From: JALCSJ01 sp036788835
GTDB taxonomy: Bacteria > Bacillota > Negativicutes > Acidaminococcales > Acidaminococcaceae
NCBI GenBank assembly: GCA_036788835.1
Contig: DAIQMR010000026.1
Span: 1 to 31,091, forward strand
DNA length: 31,091 nucleotides
Direction of reading: 5' to 3'
Position numbers and translations under genes: made by a program. Shown here in pieces: positions 8,078 through 16,700 of the stretch (position 1 is the first letter of the stretch; every line of letters begins with the position of its first letter). The notes under the pieces are model-generated. The model was not told the DNA's origin and searched no databases. It saw only the letters and a list, made by a program, of their open reading frames with translations.

Positions 8078-9423
8078 TTTTGGAAGATGTTGGACAGGGC
8101 TTTAATACCTCTGTCAATATCTTTCTCGGCAATACCGGCGAAGGATAGAAGAAACTCAGGCTTGTGGGCTTTGCCTCCCATGACGGGAATAATCTTAATT
8201 CCTTTCTGTAAAGCTCGGGCAGCTAAGACATCAGCTTTATGTGGGTCTTTTAGAGAAATGTGTAAATGCAGGCCACTGGTGAAATTCAAAATTGTGACTT
8301 GGGCACGGAAATATTTTTTGAGGGCTTTGCGTAGCAAAGCATTTTTTTGCTTATATAAAGTGCGTATTTTTTTTACATGTTTGGCCAGGCAGCCGTCTTC
8401 AATGTACTGGGCTAAGGCCAATTGCTCGATAGTCGAGGAGGTCTGATTATAATTTTTCTTAACTTTTTCATATAATGGTAATAGTGGCCGTGGCAGGACA
8501 AGATAGCTAATACGTAGAGAGGGCAGCATAGTACGGGAAAAAGAACCGAGATAAATAATCTGCTGGCTGTTGCCGAAGCTATGTAAGGCAGGTGTGGGAG
8601 TGGCCAGATAGCGAAATTCCCCATTATAGTCATCTTCAATGAGATAGTGCTTAGGTTGCCGGGAAATGGCAATCAGGTTGTTTTTGGCTCGGGCGGTAAG
8701 GCTGCTGCCCTTGTAGGGGTTGGCTGGACTGATAATAATCAGCCTGGGAGCTGTAGCAGCTGAAGACTTTTCCGGGTCGAAAGGCACCTTGCACCAACCG
8801 AAATTTCTTAGAATTTGTTCTGCTTGGGGGAAACCAGGTTCTTCTAAGCCTACAGATTTTTTCCCTGTGTCCAATAGTGGCAGGATAATATCCAGCAGGC
8901 TCTGGAGGCCGGCTCCCACAATAATCTGATCAGGTTCACATACAACTCCCCTGGCATCATAGCTGTATTTGGCCAATATTTTACGCAGATACAGTTCTCC
9001 CTGAGGATCACCATAACCGGCAAAGGCACTGGGGGTACTAAGTACACGGCTTACATAGCGGCGCCACAGACTGGCATCGAAAGTATTGGTGTCGATGTAA
9101 TTGTTGGAAAAATTATACTGAATAGCAGATGGGGTGCTGTCATTAGGCTGCAAAGAGGTTTCCTTGGGAAAATTTTCCGGCAGAGCTACGATGTAGCCTT
9201 TTTGGGGGATGCTTTTAATGTATCCTAGGCTTAAAAGCTCCTGATAAGCGGAAAGCACTGTGGTTCTGCTAATTTTTAGGTCTCTGACGAGCTCTCTTAT
9301 GGAAGGCAGCTTGTCTTCTGTCTTTAAATGTTTTTTAAGAATTTCGTGCTGAAAGTAGGCGGCTAACTGTTTATAAACAGGACCGGCTTTTTCTTTCACC
9401 CTGAAATTAAAAACTGTAGGCAT
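8074..9423 (-). CDS. MocR/GabR-type GntR regulator with aminotransferase-like domain
   Basis: The protein joins an N-terminal winged helix (about 12-80, with LPSIRELVRDLKISRTTV as the recognition part) to a fold-type I aminotransferase domain (about 105-449). Such regulators sense PLP or an amino-compound adduct and activate or repress neighbouring genes. Several cofactor contacts remain: D264-D265-Y266 in IEDDYNGEF, and SPANPYKGS at about 232-240. The Schiff-base lysine expected in the motif GSFSK is R297 (GSFSRTMLPSLR), read directly as the codon CGT. Covalent PLP binding in the usual way is therefore doubtful. The start has GGGAGGT 5 nt upstream, and a TATAAT lies at 9463-9468 on this strand. 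The divergent neighbour at 9574 is the likeliest target. It is not frameshifted. Confidence 0.88.
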   Translation of the reverse strand: MPTVFNFRVKEKAGPVYKQLAAYFQHEILKKHLKTEDKLPSIRELVRDLKISRTTVLSAYQELLSLGYIKSIPQKGYIVALPENFPKETSLQPNDSTPSAIQYNFSNNYIDTNTFDASLWRRYVSRVLSTPSAFAGYGDPQGELYLRKILAKYSYDARGVVCEPDQIIVGAGLQSLLDIILPLLDTGKKSVGLEEPGFPQAEQILRNFGWCKVPFDPEKSSAATAPRLIIISPANPYKGSSLTARAKNNLIAISRQPKHYLIEDDYNGEFRYLATPTPALHSFGNSQQIIYLGSFSRTMLPSLRISYLVLPRPLLPLYEKVKKNYNQTSSTIEQLALAQYIEDGCLAKHVKKIRTLYKQKNALLRKALKKYFRAQVTILNFTSGLHLHISLKDPHKADVLAARALQKGIKIIPVMGGKAHKPEFLLSFAGIAEKDIDRGIKALSNIFQN

Positions 9424-9462
9424 AATCTACCTCCCGGGCGAACCAATCGCCTATATAAAATC

Positions 9463-9468
9463 ATTATA
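9463..9468 (-). promoter_or_regulatory. -10 element of the MocR-type gene
   Basis: TATAAT on the minus strand, 39 bp before the start codon. No strong -35 is visible at the usual distance, which would suit an autoregulated or activator-dependent promoter. Confidence 0.45.
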
Positions 9469-9506
9469 ACACAGTTTTACCTGCAGGCGTAGCAGAGCAT
9501 TGTTGC

Positions 9507-9535
9507 TTGTTTTTAAGATTAAATCTTAGTATAAT
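9507..9535 (+). promoter_or_regulatory. Promoter with internal palindrome upstream of the 9574 gene
   Basis: TTGTTT (9507-9512), a 17-bp spacer and TATAAT (9530-9535). The spacer holds a perfect palindrome TAAGATT-A-AATCTTA (9514-9528), placed where a bound protein would block polymerase. Confidence 0.6.
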
Positions 9536-9573
9536 GAAAAGCGTAGACTAACAATACGTAAGGAGTGAAAAGC

Positions 9574-10149
9574 ATGAATAAATATATAAAGCTGCTGCCT
9601 TTTGGGTTGCTGACCTTGGCCTGTTGGCTATTGCCGGTGAAGCAGGGGCTGACTGCTCAATATTTTGCCACCCGGTATTCTTTTACGGATCAAGGACAAT
9701 TGCAAACCCCTTTATTAGTGAATTTCAGCAGTTCGGAACCCAAAAAAGTCAAAGCCATAATTACACATATGGAAACAACGGACAGAACCTTGCTGATAGC
9801 CTGCTCCGAGGGAGATGATGTTTTCCTGGCGGATTTTAATAAAGGTTATGAATATGCTTTGTACAAGATAAAGTTTCGGGAGGGGAAAGAGGATCTTTTG
9901 ATTTTAGGCTACGGCCAAAGAGGTACAGGCAAAACATCCCTTAACAGTATGGATATTATTGGCCTCAATAGCTCCGGAATGGTTAGTGTATTGCCGCTTT
10001 CAGGATTTTCGAAAGTCAATGTATTCAATAGTCCTTTGCAAATCAGAAACAAGGAAGCAGTGCTTTTCCGGGACAAAGGCGGCCGATTGGTTACCCTTAC
10101 ATGGTTCAAAAATGGTGACGAATATATAGTAACGGGAACCCAAAACTAA
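9574..10149 (+). CDS. Secreted protein of unknown function, 191 residues
   Basis: The ATG at 9574 is chosen because TAAGGAG (9559-9565) lies 8 nt upstream; the GTG at 9565 overlaps that site. A signal peptide runs to about residue 27 (LLPFGLLTLACWLLPV core, then QGLTAQ). The mature domain looks beta-rich, with repeated hydrophobic strands (TLLIACSEG, DVFLADF, DLLILGYG, MVSVLPLSGF), compatible with a small propeller- or lipocalin-like extracytoplasmic fold, but I recognise no family. It is divergent from the MocR-type regulator and has its own promoter and terminator. Confidence 0.8.
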   Translation: MNKYIKLLPFGLLTLACWLLPVKQGLTAQYFATRYSFTDQGQLQTPLLVNFSSSEPKKVKAIITHMETTDRTLLIACSEGDDVFLADFNKGYEYALYKIKFREGKEDLLILGYGQRGTGKTSLNSMDIIGLNSSGMVSVLPLSGFSKVNVFNSPLQIRNKEAVLFRDKGGRLVTLTWFKNGDEYIVTGTQN

Positions 10150-10205
10150 GGACTACAAAAGAAACAAGTGCTTTTGTAACAGATGATTTCATAATACTTA
10201 ATAAG

Positions 10206-10246
10206 TGCGTGAATAAGAAGAAATTTTCTTATTCGCGCATTTTTTT
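10206..10246 (+). terminator. Rho-independent terminator
   Basis: A 14-bp stem (10206-10219 with 10226-10239, one G-U pair) is followed by seven T residues (10240-10246). It closes the single-gene unit at 9574. Confidence 0.9.
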
Positions 10247-10296
10247 GCTTACAGAACAGGAAACAAATAGAAACAAACAAATTTTCGTTTTTACTC

Positions 10297-10325
10297 TTGC
10301 ATATTGGAAAATATTGTGATAATAT
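10297..10325 (+). promoter_or_regulatory. Promoter of the LysM-protein gene
   Basis: TTGCAT (10297-10302) and TAATAT (10320-10325) are 17 bp apart. The predicted start of transcription falls on the LexA-like box at 10336-10349. Confidence 0.5.
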
Positions 10326-10335
10326 ATAAACTAAC

Positions 10336-10349
10336 CGAACAAAAGTTTA
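10336..10349 (+). promoter_or_regulatory. Candidate LexA (SOS) box
   Basis: CGAACAAAAGTTTA matches 12 of 14 positions of the Gram-positive LexA consensus CGAACRNRYGTTYG. It lies just downstream of the -10, an effective repressor position. The downstream LysM protein resembles SOS cell-division inhibitors, which supports the reading. Confidence 0.5.
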
Positions 10350-10362
10350 TAGAAAGGCGGCA

Positions 10363-10659
10363 ATGATGATGAAAAAAATTTTTCTGGCACTTTTAGCGTG
10401 CCTCACAATATTCTCCTGTTATGGAGTGCTGAATATGGAAGCCTCAACGCTCCCTGTACATAAGGAACAGGTTGTTGTCCACAAAGGCGACACCCTGTGG
10501 TCAATAGCCGGCCGTTGGACGGAAAAGGGCGAAGATGTAAGAGAAGTTATATACCGCATTGAACAGGAGAATGATTTATCCGGCAGCAAATTCTTGCAGC
10601 CGGGTCAGAAGATAATAGTTCCGGTTAGAGCGGAACAGGATAGGGTGGCTCAGAGATAG
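10363..10659 (+). CDS. Small exported LysM-domain protein (YneA-like)
   Basis: The protein has 98 residues. An N-terminal hydrophobic segment (about 5-23) follows MMMKK and serves as signal peptide or membrane anchor. A single LysM peptidoglycan-binding domain follows from about residue 37 (VVVHKGDTLWSIAGRW) to QKIIVPV near residue 88. Size and order of parts match YneA-type SOS-induced division suppressors of Bacillota, and a LexA-like box precedes the gene. YneA normally sits beside lexA, which is absent here, so the assignment is inference; a plain cell-wall-binding protein is the alternative. Three ATGs in a row (10363, 10366, 10369) follow AAAGGCGG; 10366 has slightly better spacing. Confidence 0.82.
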   Translation: MMMKKIFLALLACLTIFSCYGVLNMEASTLPVHKEQVVVHKGDTLWSIAGRWTEKGEDVREVIYRIEQENDLSGSKFLQPGQKIIVPVRAEQDRVAQR

Positions 10660-10672
10660 GCCTCTTTCACAT

Positions 10673-10713
10673 AAACACAGGAATGATACCAGATATCGTT
10701 CCTGTGTTTTTTT
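10673..10713 (+). terminator. Rho-independent terminator of the LysM gene
   Basis: A stem of about 14 bp (from 10675-10688 with 10694-10707, one G-U) around the loop CCAGA is followed by a run of T to 10713. Confidence 0.88.
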
Positions 10714-10836
10714 ATCTAAGCATTTACGAAAACACAACACGGCTGCAGGCTAAATAAAATATTTGCCTTATGGTTAGTAAAGAGGGTGACAAAGGGGTTT
10801 GTATCGTTTGTCATACTTTAATGATGAGATGAAATA

Positions 10837-10845
10837 TGCTATAAT
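10837..10845 (+). promoter_or_regulatory. Extended -10 promoter of the DUF697-like gene
   Basis: TGCTATAAT (10837-10845), with TTTAAT 17 bp upstream of the hexamer. The 219-bp stretch from 10660 otherwise holds only the preceding terminator and this promoter. Confidence 0.6.
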
Positions 10846-10878
10846 GAGCTTACAATAATTTTTTGGGAGGCAAAGAAA

Positions 10879-12087
10879 ATGACAGAAGACAATGCTAATG
10901 TAAATGAATCCCAGCAGGATGCTGCTCAGGAACAGGATACACAAGAAACTAAAAAGGACGTCATGTTGCCCGATGTGGATATCGAAAAAGAAGTAGACAG
11001 AATTATAAAATGGGGAGCGGCTCGTGCCGGTGTTATTGTGATTACCCCGCTTCTTGGCAGCGTAGCCCTTATGGCTAACGAAGTATATATGATTACCCGC
11101 TTGGCCGATGCTCGCGGCATTGAGCTGGAAAATGGCGCAATCGCAGGATTAATCGGTTCCCTGGGAGCTTCTTTTGTGGGACAAATGTTCTTTACTATTA
11201 TTCCTTTCCCACCTCTGCAAGTGCCGGTGGGGATTGGTATTACTTATGCCCTGGGCAGGACGGCTGATGCATGGCTGAAAGCAGGACATCCTGCAGATGT
11301 AGCCCAATTCAAAGAAATTTACGATCAGGCTAAAAAAGAAGGTATGGCTAAGTTTAAAGAGTTTACCCAGAATAAAGACAAGGATACACCTCTGGGTGAT
11401 GAGAAGAAGAAATTTAACTTTGCTGCCGGACCGCTTTTTGATAAGCTCAAAAATCACGCGGATGCTGCTGCGGGAAAAGTGGAAATTATTTTTACGGAAT
11501 TGGATAATTTCCTTGCTCCTTGGAAAGAAAAGGGCAATATCTGGGTAAGTGCCCAAAAAATGGATGAGCTAAAGAAGGGTGCACTGACCATTCCTTACAG
11601 TGCCATTGGCAGAAAGATGGAAGCGGGGACGGAAGAGGGAGATATTAAATTCTTGGCTTGCCGCTATCACGAACCGGGTGAATTAGAGCTTGACGTGGAA
11701 CATGTCAAGTATGGTATTCTGCGCTTGATTCTTGCTGTAGACGGGTTTGCTGTAAATAATGAAAAGTCTTTTGTAAATTTTAAAGTGGTTGATTTTTCCG
11801 TTATGGATAATGAAGTGGCCGGTGTGGTTCTACGGCTTTTGGGAACCAAACTTATTATGTCGATTATTAATGTGATTTTCAACGATGCCAGTATCGACAA
11901 GGGAGATTTCTCCTGTACCTACAGTGAAAATGTAATTTCCATTATATTTACCGAATTAGTGAAGAAGAGTAAGATAGTACAGAAGACAGTTAAGGACAGG
12001 AATGTTTTAGATTTGGTACAATTCGTTGCTTTGGAACCCGGTCCCAATGGCATTACCATCAGGAGTAAATTTACATTAAAAAAATAA
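10879..12087 (+). CDS. DUF697-like membrane-associated protein, 402 residues
   Basis: Residues 1-35 are acidic and Gln-rich and look disordered. Residues about 47-130 hold two hydrophobic helical hairpins (around GVIVITPLLGSVALMANEVY and GLIGSLGASFVGQMFFTI), with an ITRLADARGIEL loop between them. This pattern resembles DUF697/YcjF-type domains often attached to small GTPases; no GTPase motifs are present here. A charged linker (about 140-185) leads to a C-terminal domain (about 190-402) with alternating strands and helices (IPYSAIGRKM, VKYGILRLILAVDGF, SFVNFKVVDFSVMD), which could be a lipid-transfer or SMP-like fold, though I cannot name it. GGGAGG lies 9 nt before the ATG. It is a single-gene unit. 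Confidence 0.78.
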   Translation: MTEDNANVNESQQDAAQEQDTQETKKDVMLPDVDIEKEVDRIIKWGAARAGVIVITPLLGSVALMANEVYMITRLADARGIELENGAIAGLIGSLGASFVGQMFFTIIPFPPLQVPVGIGITYALGRTADAWLKAGHPADVAQFKEIYDQAKKEGMAKFKEFTQNKDKDTPLGDEKKKFNFAAGPLFDKLKNHADAAAGKVEIIFTELDNFLAPWKEKGNIWVSAQKMDELKKGALTIPYSAIGRKMEAGTEEGDIKFLACRYHEPGELELDVEHVKYGILRLILAVDGFAVNNEKSFVNFKVVDFSVMDNEVAGVVLRLLGTKLIMSIINVIFNDASIDKGDFSCTYSENVISIIFTELVKKSKIVQKTVKDRNVLDLVQFVALEPGPNGITIRSKFTLKK

Positions 12088-12114
12088 TAATCTATAGTAT
12101 TAAGTCACACTGTA

Positions 12115-12146
12115 CGGACTGTGTCTGCACTTGCGGATGCAGTCCG
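12115..12146 (+). terminator. 14-bp stem-loop with weak U-tract
   Basis: 12115-12128 pairs with 12133-12146 (three G-U pairs) around the loop ACTT. The bases that follow (AATATTCTG) are only moderately T-rich, so it may be an inefficient terminator or an RNA-stabilising hairpin between the DUF697-like gene and cstA. Confidence 0.45.
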
Positions 12147-12200
12147 AATATTCTGTCAATTTCGGGGAAAAAAAGTATGGATTTTTTGTGAACATGGGAT

Positions 12201-12206
12201 TATAAT
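12201..12206 (+). promoter_or_regulatory. -10 element of cstA
   Basis: A perfect TATAAT, with a poor -35 (TGGATT at 12178-12183) at 17-bp spacing. The leader of about 75 nt holds a 7-bp inverted repeat (12212-12218 with 12248-12254) that encloses a four-codon ORF with its own Shine-Dalgarno (ATG at 12231, stop at 12243). Confidence 0.5.
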
Positions 12207-12286
12207 ATAGTTGTACGAGAAGGGAGATAAATGAGGAAGGAGTAAAATCGTACAGAAGTAAAAAAAGTTACAAGGAGGTAACATCA

Positions 12287-13732
12287 ATGATTAGTTTTTT
12301 TGTGTGTCTAGCTATTTTAATTATCGGTTATTTTGTTTACGGCGGGTATGTTGAAAGCTGTTTCCAACCGCCCATCGACGACAGGAAGACCCCTGCTTAC
12401 AGGCTGGAAGATGATGTTGACTATGTCCCAATGTCTACTCCTCAAGTATTCTTGGTTCAATTGTTGAACATCGCCGGGTTGGGTCCTATTTTCGGCGCTT
12501 TGTCCGGAGCATTGTGGGGTCCTGCAGTATTCCTGTGGATCACTTTCGGTACAGTATTTGCCGGTAGTGTTCATGATTTCTGCTCAGGTATGTTGAGCGA
12601 ACGTAACGACGGTGCTAGTATTTCCGAAATCGTTGGTAAATACTTAGGCCCTGTTATGAAGAGCATTATGCGTGGTTTCTCCGTTGTATTGTTGATCTTG
12701 GTAGGTGTTGCATTTACTACCGGCCCTGCTGGTTTGTTAACCAAGATTACTCCTGAATGGATGGACTTCAATTTCTGGCTGGTAATTCTTTTAATTTATT
12801 ATTTCTGCGCTACGTTCCTTCCCATTGATAAGATTATCGGTAAACTTTATCCTGTATTTGGTTTTTGCCTGATTTTCATGGCTATTGGTGTTGGCACCAT
12901 GTTGTTTGTACATGGTTACAATGTTCCTGAAATCACCTTGACCAGTTTACATCCTGCTCATACTCCTATTTGGCCTATTATGTTTATTACTGTTGCTTGC
13001 GGCGCTATTTCCGGTTTCCATGCTACTCAGTCTCCTTTGATGGCTCGTTGCATTAAAACTGAAAGAGACGCTCACAAAGTATTCTACGGCGCAATGATTT
13101 GCGAAGGTATGATTGCTTTGGTTTGGGCTGCTGCTGGTTGCTCTTTCTACAAAGGCTCTGTTGGTTTACAACAAGCATTTGTTACTTACAAAGGTGCCGG
13201 CGGTGTTGTTTATGATATCTGCAAAGGTTTGATGGGTGGTCTTGGTACTATCATCGCTATGATCGGTGTTATTGCCTGCCCTGTATCTTCTGCTGATACT
13301 GCATTCCGTAGTGCACGTTACACCATTTGTGACTGGTTCAAGATTGACCAACACACTATTGCTAGCAGACTGAAATTGTCTGTTCCTATCATTGCAATTG
13401 GCGGTGCTTTAACTCAAGTTAACGTTACCATTCTTTGGAGATATTTCTCCTGGACCAACCAAACTTTGGCTATGATGGTTCTCTTCGCAGGTGCTATGTA
13501 CTTATATGCTAACAAAGGTAACTTCTGGATTGCTTTACTGCCAGGTACCTTCATGGCTGCTGTAAGCTGCACTTACATCATGATGGCTAAGGAAGGCTTA
13601 CAGTTACCTTCTACGATCGCTTATCCTGTAGGTATTGCATTTGCTATCCTCTCCTTCTGCTTGTTCTGGAAGAGAGCAAAGAGAATTAAGAATGGCGAAA
13701 TCGATTTAGCTGATAAACCGGTTGAAGCTTAA
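12287..13732 (+). CDS. cstA: CstA-family carbon starvation transporter
   Basis: CstA proteins are many-pass inner-membrane permeases linked to peptide and pyruvate uptake in enterobacteria. The substrate here cannot be read from sequence. Family hallmarks are visible: an N-terminal helix with VYGGYVE, PIFGALSGALWGP and SVHDFCSGMLSERNDG in the first third, ACGAISGFHATQSPLMARC in the middle, and CPVSSADTAFRSARYTICDW at about 335-354. About a dozen hydrophobic helices span the 481 residues, shorter than E. coli CstA (about 700) and like the compact form in anaerobic Bacillota. Codon use is unusually uniform compared with neighbours (many GCT, GGT, GTT, CCT, TAC), suggesting high expression. The AGGAGG Shine-Dalgarno is strong. 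A terminator follows directly. Confidence 0.93.
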   Translation: MISFFVCLAILIIGYFVYGGYVESCFQPPIDDRKTPAYRLEDDVDYVPMSTPQVFLVQLLNIAGLGPIFGALSGALWGPAVFLWITFGTVFAGSVHDFCSGMLSERNDGASISEIVGKYLGPVMKSIMRGFSVVLLILVGVAFTTGPAGLLTKITPEWMDFNFWLVILLIYYFCATFLPIDKIIGKLYPVFGFCLIFMAIGVGTMLFVHGYNVPEITLTSLHPAHTPIWPIMFITVACGAISGFHATQSPLMARCIKTERDAHKVFYGAMICEGMIALVWAAAGCSFYKGSVGLQQAFVTYKGAGGVVYDICKGLMGGLGTIIAMIGVIACPVSSADTAFRSARYTICDWFKIDQHTIASRLKLSVPIIAIGGALTQVNVTILWRYFSWTNQTLAMMVLFAGAMYLYANKGNFWIALLPGTFMAAVSCTYIMMAKEGLQLPSTIAYPVGIAFAILSFCLFWKRAKRIKNGEIDLADKPVEA

Positions 13733-13740
13733 TTTAAACT

Positions 13741-13778
13741 AAAAAATTACCGAGCGCTTGGCGCCCGGTAATTTTTTT
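13741..13778. terminator. Bidirectional terminator between cstA and the activase gene
   Basis: ATTACCG (13746-13752) pairs with CGGTAAT (13766-13772) and GCGC with GCGC inside, with one A-C mismatch. Six A residues precede it and seven T residues follow, so it serves both convergent genes. Confidence 0.9.
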
Positions 13779-13789
13779 ATGTTCTTTGC

Positions 13790-16700
13790 CTAGAGCATAA
13801 TGTCTTCGCTCCATGCTTTTTGTTGTTGTTCCATCAGTGAAGGTTTTCTGGTTTTGGTGCCTGTGGATAATTGAATATTGTCCAGGAAGAGCAGTAGGCG
13901 GTTAGCAATGTTCACCTCGCTGACACCGCTATCAAAATCCAGGGATAACATATTCATCTGAGGATAAAGGGTCTTGATTTTCTTCTCAATGCCCTTAGAA
14001 ACAATATGGTTGGCAATACAGCCGAAAGGCTGAAGGCTGATAACATTATTTATGCCGGATTTGGCGAAAGTAACGATTTCTGCTGGTAGCAGCCAGCCTT
14101 CACCAAATTGGGCCGCCATATTGACTACTTCCCTGCCGTTTTTGGCTTCCTCAAAAATATCGTCAGAGGGAATGTAGTAAGCAAATTGTTCGCAAATCTT
14201 ATCGATTTTAATCGTTTGCTTAGTAATCCAGGTGTAGACAAAATCCAGTAGCAGACTGGGAATATTGTCCTTCTCCAGAAACATCTTTTTATTAGTGAGT
14301 CTGTTCACAAAATTCTGTAGGAAGAAATTAGCCAGGGTAGGTGGAATAACTTCAATACCATGTTCCATCATCCAACCGGAAATGTTCTTGTGGGCAAAGG
14401 AATTGAATTTTAAATAAATCTCTCCCACAATGCCAACCTGGGGCAATCTAACATTAGGTTTAGCGGCAGCACTGAATTCTTTTACTGCTTCTTTTAGCAG
14501 CTTAAATAAACCGCTGGGTTTATTGGCTTCGATAATCGGTTTAGCCAGATCCAAATATTTGTTCTTCAGTTCTATGGCAATACCTTTGCGGGTTTCTCGT
14601 ACAGCAGTAGCATGATAAAGCTTGCTTAAAGCATCGCTGTAAAGCATGGTCACAACAGTAATACGGCCAATCTTCCACCAATTAATTTTAAAGCCAGGCT
14701 GCTCTTCTTGCAAAGTTTTAGCCAAAGCTAAAGAAACGATAGGAACATCTTTGTAGCCGGCATCTACCAGAGCACGTTTAATCAGGCTTAAATAGTTGGA
14801 GGCTCGGCATTGGCCGCCAGTCTGGGTAATGGCTACAGCAGTGTGTTTCAGGTCATATTTACCGGAAGACAGGGCTTTGACAAAATCTCCCACTACCAGG
14901 GTGGCAGGATAGCATACTTCGTTGTTGGCATATTTCAGGCCTAAGTCAGCAGAAACACCGTCGCTGCTAGGCAAAGTCACAAGATTATAGTGTAAAATCT
15001 TAAATACAGAAGGAATTAGCGGTGAAATGAAAGGCGTGAAATAAGGGGAAAGAATGGTGTAATCCTTGCATCCTTCGTCAAATTTTCTGGTTCCTTCGAA
15101 AGGCTCCAGCTTATCGGCATGGCCGTTATTGTATTTCAGGCTTTCTACTACGGAGCGTACCCTTAGTTTCAGGGAACCGATACTATTTACATCATCAATC
15201 TTTAAAATGGTTAAGGCTTTGCCGTGGCGTTGGAGAATGCCTTTGACCTCATCCAGCAGGAAAGCATCAGGACCGCAGCCAAAGGAAGTCATTTCCATGA
15301 AGTTTATGGTTTTGTCTTGACGAGCTACCCAATCGGCAGCCTTCAAAATACGATTAATATAAGCCCATTGTTTAACTAAATAGGAATCTCCGATATCAAT
15401 GGAAGAATCGAAACGCACCAAGTCTTCGCTGATAACATTAATACCCATGGAGCTGATTAAATTGGCTAATTTATGCTGTACTAAAGGATCTGTATGATAG
15501 GGCCGACCGGCTAAGAGGACGGTAAGCTTGTTATCTTTGCGGCTCTTAGTCAGAATTTCTTCGGCTTTGGCCTTAATAGTTTCTTCGTAATCCTGTTGAG
15601 CCTTCAAAGCGGCTTTAACAGAGCCTCTGGCGGTCATAATATCAATGCCGATGTAATCAAGATATTTCCGCAGCTGCTTGGTCAGCATTTTTTCATCTTT
15701 GAAATTAATGGCTGGGGAATCAATGGGAATATCAGTAGTTGTCACACTCTTGATAACATCGGAGTAGCCGGAAACAATGGGACAGTTATAGCTGTTAACC
15801 TGCCTGCTGTCGTCTTGTTGCTCATAAACCACATATGGCATAAAAATCCTGTTGACTTTCTTTTTCACCAAATTGTCGATATGGCTATGAACCAGTTTGG
15901 CAGGAAAACAAATGTTATCCGACATAATATTATGAATGGCATTCTCGTAAGCACCGAATTCCGAAGGATCAGACAGGCAGACTTTCAACCCGCAGAAAGT
16001 GAAGAGGGCATGCCAGAAAGGGTAGTTTTCATACATGTTCAGACACCTGGGAATACCGATAGTTCTTTCTGCATCTTCGTTTATCTTGCGATTGAAGAGT
16101 AAATCGTACTTGTAATCGTAAATATTTTCCCCGGGTTCAACTTTTTCTCCCCGGTTGGTGAAGAATTTTTCGCACTTATTGCCGGAGAAATAAAAATTGC
16201 CATTATTGAAAAGATACTTACTGATATAACAGTTGTTTTCGCAGCCTTTGCAGCGAATTTGCTCACTGGTATAAGTTGAGACGCTAATGAGTTCCTCCAG
16301 TGTGTCACTGCCTTGGACGCCGGCTTCTTTGGCGTACAGTGCACAACCATAGGCACCCATCATTTCGGAAATGTTGCTTCGATGAACAGTGACGCCGATT
16401 AATTGCTCAAAAGCACGAACTACTGCATCGTTCTTCATGGTCCCGCCTTGAAGAACAATTTGGTCTCCTAATTCTTTGGTTTTTTTTAATTTAAGAACTT
16501 TGTACAAGCAGTTCTTAACTACGGAATAACAGAGACCGGCAGCGATATCACCCATGGTGACGCCTTCCCGGAGAACTTGTTTGACTTTGGAATTCATGAA
16601 GACAGTACAACGTGTGCCTAAGTCGCAAGGCTGTTTGGCCAGGCAGGCAGCCTGGGCAAAGTCCTCAACAGAATAGTTCAGGCTTTTAGCGAAAGTCTCA

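Noticed and set aside
9910..9945. Walker A-like motif GQRGTGKT in the secreted protein at 9574
   Set aside because: The protein has a signal peptide, the motif is not followed by other NTPase motifs, and ATP is not expected outside the cytoplasm; chance match.
12121..12146. Stem-loop before cstA as a riboswitch
   Set aside because: It lies upstream of the -10 box, so it is not in the cstA transcript, and shows no known aptamer pattern; a weak terminator is more likely.
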